Assembly (NCBI GenBank): GCA_031424095.1 | Contig: JANPGU010000246.1 | Coordinates: forward strand, 1 to 12,031 | From: ZC4RG30 sp031424095 | GTDB lineage: Bacteria > Pseudomonadota > Gammaproteobacteria > Steroidobacterales > Steroidobacteraceae | Reading direction: 5' to 3' | DNA: 12,031 nt | Shown here: piece after piece, positions 6,503 through 12,031 of the stretch | How the letters are laid out: the number at the start of each line of letters is the position of its first letter | How positions within the stretch are numbered: the stretch's first letter is position 1 | Notes under the pieces: model-generated | Seen by the model: the letters and a program-made list of their open reading frames with translations, nothing else | Told to the model about the DNA's origin: nothing | Database searches by the model: none | Translations under genes and position numbers: made by a program

Positions 6503-8016
6503 CCGAGCCCTATGTCGAGCGCATACTCAAGGCGCGTGTTTACGATGTAGCCATCGAGTCGCCGCTCGATCGCATGCCGCGCCTCTCTGCGCGCTCCGGT
6601 TGCGAGGTGCTGCTCAAGCGCGAAGACAAGCAGCCGGTTTTTTCCTTCAAGCTGCGCGGCGCCTACAACAAGATCGCCAATCTCTCCGAGACCGCGGCGC
6701 GGCGCGGCGTGATCTGTGCCTCCGCAGGCAATCATGCGCAGGGCGTGGCGCTGGCGGCGCAGCGGCGCGGCATTCCTGCCGTGATCGTGATGCCCGTGAC
6801 CACGCCCGCCATCAAGATCCAGGCCGTGGTGGCGCTGGGCGGCGAAGTGGTGCTGCACGGTGATGTCTTCGATGCCGCTTATGAACATGCGCTGAAGATC
6901 GCCGCCGAACGCCAGCTGGTATTCGTGCATCCCTTCGATGACCCGGATGTGATTGCAGGCCAGGGCACGGTCGGCGTTGAAATCATGCGCCAGGCACCCG
7001 GTGAGGTGGACGCGATCTTCGTCGCGGTGGGCGGCGGCGGCCTGATCGGCGGCATTGCCGCCTATGTGAAGACCTTGTTTCCGCGCGTGCGCATCATCGG
7101 CGTGGAGCCGGAAGACGCTGCCGCGATGCATGAGTCGCTGCGTCAGGGCAAGCGCGTGACGCTGGACCATGTGGGCATCTTTGCCGATGGTGTTGCCGTG
7201 AAGCGCGTGGGCGAAGAAACCTTTGCACTGGCACGCAAGTACGTCGACGAGATCATCCTGGTCAGCACCGACGAAATCTGCGCCGCCATCCAGGACAGTT
7301 TCGAAGACACACGTGCCATTCCGGAACCGGCGGGAGCGCTCGGCATCGCCGGTCTCAAGAAGTTCGTCGCGCGTGAAGGCTGGAAGGGCAAGCGGCTGGT
7401 CGCGGTGAACTGCGGGGCCAATGTCAATTTCGATCGCCTGCGTTACATCGCGGAGCGCGCCGAGATCGGTGCCGGGCGCGAAGCGCTGCTCGCCGTCGAG
7501 ATTCCCGAGGAACGCGGCAGCTTCCTCGCGTTCTGCCGCGCGCTGGGTGCGCGCAACATCACCGAGTTCAACTATCGTGAGCACGCCGGCGAACGCGCCC
7601 AGATCTTCGTCGGACTCAATCTCACCCGTGGCGCGCCGGAGCGCGTTGAACTGGTGAAGCAGCTGGTTGACCTGGGCTATCCCGTGGTCGACATGACCGA
7701 CAACGAAATGGCCAAGCTGCACGTGCGCTACATGATCGGTGGTCCGGCGCGCGAGCTGGCCGACGAGTGCCTGTTCCGCTTCGAGTTCCCCGAGCGTCCG
7801 GGCGCACTGCTGCGTTTCCTCGAGGCGGTGGGCTCGCGCTGGAACATCAGCCTGTTCCACTATCGCAATCACGGCTCGGACTATGGCCGGGTGCTGGCCG
7901 GCATCCAGGTGCCGGCTGGCGAGCGGGAAGAGCTGCGCCTGCATCTTGGCGAGCTGCGTTATCCCTATGTGGAAGAGACGGCCAATCCGGCGTACCGGAT
8001 ATTCCTTGGCCGCTGA
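6499..8016 (+). CDS. ilvA: Threonine ammonia-lyase (biosynthetic threonine dehydratase)
   Basis: Encodes 505 residues, the usual length of the long biosynthetic form, which deaminates threonine to 2-oxobutyrate and so commits carbon to isoleucine. The PLP domain spans about 1-320: Lys51 in SFKLRGAYNK forms the Schiff base, SAGNHAQG (75-82) is the asparagine loop, and GGGGL (178-182) binds the cofactor phosphate. Two ACT-like regulatory domains follow, about 329-401 (EIPEERGSFLAFCRALG) and 424-495 (EFPERPGALLRFLEAVG). In E. coli IlvA this pair senses isoleucine (inhibitor) and valine (activator). The ATG overlaps the stop of the FHA gene by four bases, pointing to translational coupling. IlvB, which uses its product, is 2 kb upstream. 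Confidence 0.97.
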   Translation: MTEPYVERILKARVYDVAIESPLDRMPRLSARSGCEVLLKREDKQPVFSFKLRGAYNKIANLSETAARRGVICASAGNHAQGVALAAQRRGIPAVIVMPVTTPAIKIQAVVALGGEVVLHGDVFDAAYEHALKIAAERQLVFVHPFDDPDVIAGQGTVGVEIMRQAPGEVDAIFVAVGGGGLIGGIAAYVKTLFPRVRIIGVEPEDAAAMHESLRQGKRVTLDHVGIFADGVAVKRVGEETFALARKYVDEIILVSTDEICAAIQDSFEDTRAIPEPAGALGIAGLKKFVAREGWKGKRLVAVNCGANVNFDRLRYIAERAEIGAGREALLAVEIPEERGSFLAFCRALGARNITEFNYREHAGERAQIFVGLNLTRGAPERVELVKQLVDLGYPVVDMTDNEMAKLHVRYMIGGPARELADECLFRFEFPERPGALLRFLEAVGSRWNISLFHYRNHGSDYGRVLAGIQVPAGEREELRLHLGELRYPYVEETANPAYRIFLGR

Positions 8017-8038
8017 GTCGGAGACGGGCAAGCCCTCG

Positions 8039-8278
8039 ATGCACCCCGTACTGCGCCTCGGCAGGCGCATCGGCATCGCGATTGCAGGCGGGGCAGTGAT
8101 TGCCGCAGGCGGCGCGCTGCTGGTGCTGCCGGGACCGGGCCTGGTCGTGATTGCGCTGGGCCTTGGCATCCTCAGCCTGGAATTCGAGCGTCCGCGAGTC
8201 TGGCTGGCCACACTGAAGGCCAGGGGCGGGGACCTGAAACACCGTTACGACAAGCGGCGGTCGCGCGGCAAGGGCTGA
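8039..8278 (+). CDS. Small PGPGW-type membrane protein
   Basis: Encodes 79 residues with one long hydrophobic stretch (about 11-46) containing VLPGPGLVVIALGLGILSLE, the signature of the PGPGW putative transmembrane family, followed by FERPRVWL and a basic C-terminal tail (KHRYDKRRSRGKG). It is probably an inner-membrane hairpin or single-pass protein with a cytoplasmic basic tail. The function of this family is not established. The ATG lies 22 nt after the ilvA stop; a TTG at 8006 inside the end of ilvA is an alternative start, since no close Shine-Dalgarno precedes the ATG. Likely the last gene of the FHA-ilvA transcript. Confidence 0.75.
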   Translation: MHPVLRLGRRIGIAIAGGAVIAAGGALLVLPGPGLVVIALGLGILSLEFERPRVWLATLKARGGDLKHRYDKRRSRGKG

Positions 8279-8342
8279 GAGCGCCGAATCCATCGTGGCA
8301 TACTTTGCGTACACTCCTGTGGTCCCGGGGTTGCAGGTTCGC

Positions 8343-9023
8343 ATGAAAGCCAGACTGTTCCTGATCGCGGTCGTGCCACTGGCGCCGATGCTGCTCGCCG
8401 GTTGCCTGCGCGCGCGCGTCGATGAGTCGCGCGAGCTGGCAACTGCGATCGATGCCAGCGAATCGGTGGTGGTGCTGGCCAAGCCGCAGATCGAAGGCGC
8501 AGGCGCCGAGTCGGAGTTCATCGACTGCGTGGGCGATCGCATCGCCGGCCGGAACCACTCGATCAAGGTTCATCCCAACGAAGCCTTCACCGACCGCCTG
8601 TTCCCGTGGTTCGAACCGGGCACGGTGCCGGGGCGCGCGGAAGGTGTGGCCGCAGTGCTGGCACAGCCGGGTGTCAGCGAACAGGTTGCAGCAAGCGGCG
8701 TGCGCTACATCGTCTGGCTCGACGGCGGCACGCGCAAGACCGATGGCGGTGGCAGCCTCGCCTGCGGTGCGGCGCCGGGCGCTGCCGGCTGCATCGGCTT
8801 CGGCTGGTGGGAAAAGGAATCCGCGTACGAAGCCACCGTCTGGGATCTGAAACAGGCGAAGTCGGTGGGCTCGGTGGGCACCAACGTCACGGGCACCTCG
8901 GCCATCGTCGGCGCCATCGTGCCGCTGCCGTTCATTGCGCGGGTCCAGGGCACGGCCTGCACGCGCCTGGGTGAACAGTTGCACAGCTTCCTGGTGGGTG
9001 CGGCGCCAGGAGCGAAGCCTTGA
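8343..9023 (+). CDS. Putative outer-membrane lipoprotein, first gene of the lipoprotein-kinase cluster
   Basis: Encodes 226 residues. The N-terminus MKARLFLIAVVPLAPMLLAG ends in a lipobox with Cys21 as the lipid-modified residue; the following Leu22 (not Asp) favours outer-membrane sorting. The rest is a compact periplasmic domain with four further cysteines (62, 141, 150, 206) that could form disulphides, and segments such as RYIVWLDGG (121-129) and GCIGFGWWEKES (149-160). I do not recognise a named domain. A longer frame opens with GTG at 8295, but only the ATG at 8343 puts the signal peptide at the N-terminus. It is 64 bp after the previous gene with a possible -10 (TACACT, 8310-8315), so it may start a new transcript. 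Its TGA overlaps the TTG start of the next gene. Confidence 0.8.
   Translation: MKARLFLIAVVPLAPMLLAGCLRARVDESRELATAIDASESVVVLAKPQIEGAGAESEFIDCVGDRIAGRNHSIKVHPNEAFTDRLFPWFEPGTVPGRAEGVAAVLAQPGVSEQVAASGVRYIVWLDGGTRKTDGGGSLACGAAPGAAGCIGFGWWEKESAYEATVWDLKQAKSVGSVGTNVTGTSAIVGAIVPLPFIARVQGTACTRLGEQLHSFLVGAAPGAKP
9008..9012 (+). promoter_or_regulatory. Shine-Dalgarno deciding a TTG start
   Basis: AGGAG lies seven bases before the TTG at 9020. It supports that codon as the real start of the second lipoprotein, since no ATG or GTG there would keep the intact signal peptide. Confidence 0.8.
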
Positions 9024-9775
9024 AGCGGCTGCACGTCGCGGTGGCAATGATCGCCGCGCTGCTGGGAGCCTGCGCCACAACCGGTGGTGCACCGGGCGCA
9101 CCGGGTCCGCCGTCCACACCATCCACACCAGCGCCGCCTGCCACTGGCACGTCGCGACCTTCGACTTCCACCTCAGACAGCGGCGGCGAGTCGCGCAAGT
9201 CAGACGCAGGCAGGAAAGGCTCGGACACGTCTGAAGCGGGCAAGACTGGTGCTGCGGGAGCGCCGGAGTCGGCAGGCACTCTGGCGCGCAACGACAGCGC
9301 TGATGCGGATGGCGCCGCAAAGACGCCTGCGGAGCGCCGCGCCGATATCGATGGCAAGCTCGATGCATCGCTGGGCAAGTTCGACGAGCAGTTGCGCCGC
9401 GAACAGCAGCGAAATGCCGAGGAGCGTGATGCGCGCACGGCGTCGCGTGCCTCCGGTGCAGCGGTAGGCGAAGTCGCCAGCGGCCGCGATGCAGCCGGTG
9501 AAAACAACCGCGACCGCGCCGGTGACCTGCGCTCCGACAACAGCAATACCGCGCGCGATGGCAAGGACCCCGCAGCGGGCGGCAATGCTGCGGGCAGCCA
9601 GGGTGGAACAGGCGGTGGCGGGGTCGCCGTGAAGCCCATTCCTTCCGGCGAAGATGACGACATCATCGCGCGACGGCTGCGCAAGGCAGCCGAATCAGAA
9701 ACCGATCCCGAGCTGCAGGAAAAGCTCTGGAAGGAATATCGCGACTACAAGGAAAACACCGGAGGCCGCAAGTGA
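9020..9775 (+). CDS. Low-complexity, Ser/Thr/Pro/Gly-rich lipoprotein
   Basis: Encodes 251 residues from a TTG start overlapping the previous stop by four bases (TTGA). Lipobox LLGAC gives a lipidated Cys18 followed by Ala. Residues 20-100 are a Pro, Ser, Thr and Gly-rich linker (GPPSTPSTPAPPATG). About 102-140 is charged and helical (RADIDGKLDASLGKFDEQL), possibly a coiled coil. About 145-205 is again Gly/Asn/Asp-rich. The C-terminal 40 residues (DDIIARRLRKAAESETDP, ELQEKLWKEYRDYKE) look like a folded helical motif. The layout suggests a tether: lipid anchor, flexible spacer and a C-terminal interaction helix reaching into the periplasm. The product is unnamed to me; the gene is surely translated, given its coupling on both sides. 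Confidence 0.78.
   Translation: MKRLHVAVAMIAALLGACATTGGAPGAPGPPSTPSTPAPPATGTSRPSTSTSDSGGESRKSDAGRKGSDTSEAGKTGAAGAPESAGTLARNDSADADGAAKTPAERRADIDGKLDASLGKFDEQLRREQQRNAEERDARTASRASGAAVGEVASGRDAAGENNRDRAGDLRSDNSNTARDGKDPAAGGNAAGSQGGTGGGGVAVKPIPSGEDDDIIARRLRKAAESETDPELQEKLWKEYRDYKENTGGRK
9761..9765 (+). promoter_or_regulatory. Shine-Dalgarno deciding a GTG start
   Basis: GGAGG lies six bases before the GTG at 9772 and lies within the last codons of the preceding gene. It fixes the GTG as the start of the third lipoprotein. Confidence 0.82.
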
Positions 9776-10995
9776 AACGCGCTGCCACGTTGCTGGGATT
9801 GCTGGTCCTGTTCGCCGGCTGCGTGGTGCAGGACACCAGGCCGCAGCAGAAGGTTGAAGCCGTGCAGGCCGTGCAGGAAATTCCCGCCTCGGAAAGAATC
9901 GATGTCGCGGTGCGAAGTTTCGATCCGGGCATTCCGGATGCACTGGCCGCTGATGAAGAAGCACTGGCGAAGAAGCGTATCTATCCGGAGCTGCGCAAGG
10001 CCGAGTCGCGTTACTTTGCGGTCATGCTGCGTAATACGCTGGAAAGCAGCGCGCAATGGGGCGCGGTGCGCGTCGCCCCCGAGAATGTGCAGTTCGTCGA
10101 TCTGTCAGTGGGTGGACGCATCATCGAATCCACCGGCAAGCGACTGGTGCTCGAGATCACGGCGCGCGATGCGGCGGGGCGCGTGTGGCTGGATGCAAAA
10201 CGTTATGAAGGCGAGGCCGACATCGGCAGCTACAAGACCGACGCTTCGCTGCGCGCCCGCGATCCTTTCCAGAATGTGTTCGCCACCATTGCCAATGATC
10301 TGCTGGCGGCCCGTGCAAAGCTCGATGCCATCAGCTTGCGCGAGCTGCGGCAGGTAACGGAACTGTCCTTCGCTGCCGATCTCGCGCCTGATGCGATGAA
10401 AGGCTATCTGCGGCAGGATGCGGCGGCGCGGCCGCCGCTGACGCGGGTGGCGCGCTTGCCGGCAGAGAACGATCCCGTGGCGCAGCGCGTGACGCGCATC
10501 CGCGAACGCGACACCACGGTGATCGATACGCTGGATGGCTACTACTCCGGCTTCTCGGAACAGATGCAGCTTACGTATGGCGAGTTCCGTCGCACCTCCT
10601 ATGAGGAGATCGACAAAGAGGACCGCGCCCGCAACAGCGCGCGAGTGCGCACCATTCTCGGTGCTGCCGCGGTGGCTGCCAGCATCTTTGCGCCGGGTGG
10701 CTGCAGCAGCAACACCACCTGCAATCTGGAAAGTGCTGCGCGTTATGCGGGCGGAGCCGGCGGCGTGGCCGCGTTCCTCTCGGGTCTGAAGAAATATGCC
10801 GATGCGCGCACGCATGCGCAGGCTTTCGGTGAGCTGGCGCGCTCCTTTCAGGCGGAAGTGGGCACGCAGGTGGTGGAAGTCGAGGGTCGCAGTCTCAAGC
10901 TCACAGGCACGACGGAAGAACAATATCGCGAATGGCGTCGGCTGTTGCGCGAATACCAGGCACAGGAAGCCTTGCCCGGCAATGGCGAGCCTTGA
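9772..10995 (+). CDS. Large lipoprotein with glycine-zipper-like segments
   Basis: Encodes 407 residues from a GTG overlapping the previous stop (GTGA). Lipobox LFAGC gives lipidated Cys17, followed by Val. Residues about 40-185 look like a mixed alpha/beta domain (ERIDVAVRSFDPGIPD, QWGAVRVAP, KRLVLEITARDAAGRVWLDA) recalling, loosely, CsgG- or TolB-N-type envelope domains; this is a guess from pattern only. Residues 185-290 are charged and helical. Two Gly/Ala-rich hydrophobic stretches (295-309 and 324-338) flank Cys311 and Cys317 and resemble a glycine-zipper membrane hairpin. A charged helical C-terminus (EEQYREWRRLLREYQAQE) ends the protein. It overlaps the kinase start by 14 nt. No named family recognised. 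Confidence 0.78.
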   Translation: MKRAATLLGLLVLFAGCVVQDTRPQQKVEAVQAVQEIPASERIDVAVRSFDPGIPDALAADEEALAKKRIYPELRKAESRYFAVMLRNTLESSAQWGAVRVAPENVQFVDLSVGGRIIESTGKRLVLEITARDAAGRVWLDAKRYEGEADIGSYKTDASLRARDPFQNVFATIANDLLAARAKLDAISLRELRQVTELSFAADLAPDAMKGYLRQDAAARPPLTRVARLPAENDPVAQRVTRIRERDTTVIDTLDGYYSGFSEQMQLTYGEFRRTSYEEIDKEDRARNSARVRTILGAAAVAASIFAPGGCSSNTTCNLESAARYAGGAGGVAAFLSGLKKYADARTHAQAFGELARSFQAEVGTQVVEVEGRSLKLTGTTEEQYREWRRLLREYQAQEALPGNGEP

Positions 10996-12031
10996 AGCCG
11001 GCAAACGTCTTGCGGACCGCTTTGTCTTGCTGGAGCGGCTGGGAGATGGCGGACACGCAGAAGTGTGGGCAGCCCAGGACGACACCGCGGGTGCGCGCGT
11101 TGCGCTGAAATTCCTGCATCTGCGCAGCTGCACGGCCGATGAGGCGCTGCTGGTGCTGCGCCACGAAGCCCAGATGGCGCGCCGCCTCGATCATCCCGGC
11201 GTGCTGAGGGTGGAAGCGCCGCAACGCGATGGGCCGCTGGTGTTCCTGCCCATCGAACTGGCGGTCGGTGGTGATGCATCCCGTCTGCGCGGTGCCCCCT
11301 GGTGGCAGGTGCTGCCGGTGCTGCTGCAGGTGGCGCGCGTGCTCGAACACGCACATTCACGCGGCGTGGTGCATCGGGATATCAAGCCGGGCAATGTGCT
11401 GTTCGATGCGTCCGGCAATGTGCGCGTGACGGATTTCGGGACGGCGGCGCGCACCGGTTGCACCGATGCGATGGCCGCCGGTTCGCCCTTCTCCGCCAGT
11501 CCGCAGCAATTGCTCGGTGAAGCGGCGAGCACGGCGGACGATGTATACGGACTGGGCGCACTCGCCTATGAAATGCTCACGCGCTATCCGCCGTACTACC
11601 CGGATTTCAATGCGCAGCGCGTGCAGCACGAGAGTCCGGCACGTCCGGTGCCGGTGCAGCCAGCGCCGGAGGCGCTGATCGATTTCATTGTCAGCATGCT
11701 GGCGCGGGATGCGCAGGCGCGACCTGATCTGCAGCAGGTGATGCAGGTATTCGAGGATCTGCTGGGCGACGCCACAGCTGCCGATGTGCAGGGCGCGGCG
11801 CTGGTCACCGAAGCCACGGTGCCCGCTGCGCCCGCTGCTGTCCGGCGACGCTACATGGCAGTCACCGGCTGGCTGGCAGCGGCGGCGGTGCTGGCGGTAA
11901 TCGCGATGCTGCTGCTGCCGCATGTGGCGGTGACGCCCGGCCTGCCGCGGGGGGGGGCCGGCCCCGCGCCCCCCCCCGCCCGGGAGGCCGTGGCCGGTGC
12001 AGTGGGTTACCATTGGGCCGGGGGGCAGTTA
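10982..12031 (+). CDS. Membrane-anchored Ser/Thr protein kinase (PknB-like), C-terminus cut by window edge
   Basis: The 350 visible residues begin at an ATG inside the end of the previous gene. A complete Hanks-type kinase domain spans about 14-262: glycine loop GDGGHAEVW (21-29), Lys43 in VALK, Glu62 in RHEA, catalytic HRDIKPGN (131-138, Asp133), DFG (151-153), DVYGLG with Asp187, and Arg247. All residues needed for catalysis are present. The APE-type motif reads SPQQ (173-176), with Gln where Glu is usual, and the activation loop is short. A hydrophobic helix (about 293-314) follows a basic RRR, so the kinase domain should be cytoplasmic with the remainder outside the inner membrane. The chain with three lipoprotein genes suggests an envelope signal as input. 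Downstream of about 11940 the frame is doubtful because of long G and C runs. Confidence 0.9.
   Translation, partial: MASLEAGKRLADRFVLLERLGDGGHAEVWAAQDDTAGARVALKFLHLRSCTADEALLVLRHEAQMARRLDHPGVLRVEAPQRDGPLVFLPIELAVGGDASRLRGAPWWQVLPVLLQVARVLEHAHSRGVVHRDIKPGNVLFDASGNVRVTDFGTAARTGCTDAMAAGSPFSASPQQLLGEAASTADDVYGLGALAYEMLTRYPPYYPDFNAQRVQHESPARPVPVQPAPEALIDFIVSMLARDAQARPDLQQVMQVFEDLLGDATAADVQGAALVTEATVPAAPAAVRRRYMAVTGWLAAAAVLAVIAMLLLPHVAVTPGLPRGGAGPAPPPAREAVAGAVGYHWAGGQL
11947..11979. repeat. Pure G/C foldback with G9 and C9 runs
   Basis: An 11-bp perfect inverted repeat (GCGGGGGGGGG at 11947-11957, CCCCCCCCCGC at 11969-11979) encloses an 11-nt GC-only loop. It lies in the kinase gene, just after the membrane helix, in what would be a Pro/Gly-rich linker. 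No other homopolymer of this length occurs in the window and it is only about 50 bases from the end, so base-calling or assembly error is a likely explanation. Confidence 0.7.

Noticed and set aside
7739..8038. N-terminal extension of the PGPGW gene through the end of ilvA
   Set aside because: The extension is Arg/Ser/Ala-rich shadow of the second ACT domain; the hydrophobic family motif begins only after the ATG at 8039.
6367..8211. Long open frame on the minus strand opposite ilvA (614 codons)
   Set aside because: It shadows IlvA and crosses into the neighbouring genes on the other strand. No domain or signal is recognisable.
9105..9142. Short tandem Pro/Ser/Thr-coding repeat as a mobile or CRISPR-like repeat
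   Set aside because: Units are a few codons long, imperfect and in frame; they are ordinary low-complexity linker coding.

Overview
The window is GC-rich bacterial chromosome, densely coded and mostly on the plus strand. The gene families (GlnK-type PII with a sigma-54 promoter, IlvB/IlvH, a two-ACT-domain IlvA, lipobox lipoproteins) suggest a proteobacterium, probably gamma- or beta-proteobacterial. This rests on remembered family resemblance, not on a tree. The window holds eleven protein genes, two of them cut by its edges. I see no tRNA, rRNA, CRISPR array, insertion sequence or phage gene.

Region 1 (1-2063) has a secreted M12B (reprolysin-type) zinc metalloprotease on the minus strand that runs off the left edge. 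It diverges from a PII nitrogen-signalling gene (glnK type). The 159-bp gap between them carries a near-consensus sigma-54 promoter and an NtrC-like box that lies just upstream of the protease start. A GC-rich hairpin followed by six T residues ends the PII transcript.

Region 2 (2063-4986) is branched-chain amino acid synthesis: ilvH (regulatory subunit of acetolactate synthase, minus) and ilvB (catalytic subunit, plus). They are divergent with only 28 bp between start codons, instead of the usual ilvBH or ilvIH co-directional order. A short alpha/beta-hydrolase-like gene that lacks the nucleophile serine follows ilvB by 4 bp.

Region 3 (4997-8278) looks like one operon: a long coiled-coil protein with a C-terminal FHA phosphothreonine-binding domain, then ilvA (threonine dehydratase) whose ATG overlaps the FHA stop codon, then a small PGPGW-type membrane protein. 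IlvA makes 2-oxobutyrate and IlvB/IlvH condense it with pyruvate on the way to isoleucine, so regions 2 and 3 together supply the early isoleucine pathway.

Region 4 (8343-12031) is the least familiar part. Three lipoprotein genes and a Ser/Thr protein kinase with a membrane anchor are chained by 4-, 4- and 14-nt overlaps, and two of the lipoproteins use TTG or GTG starts backed by good Shine-Dalgarno sites. Together with the FHA protein upstream this looks like an envelope-linked phosphosignalling cassette; its function is unknown to me. The kinase is cut by the right edge, and the last ~90 bases contain G9 and C9 runs that form a perfect foldback, so the sequence there may be unreliable.
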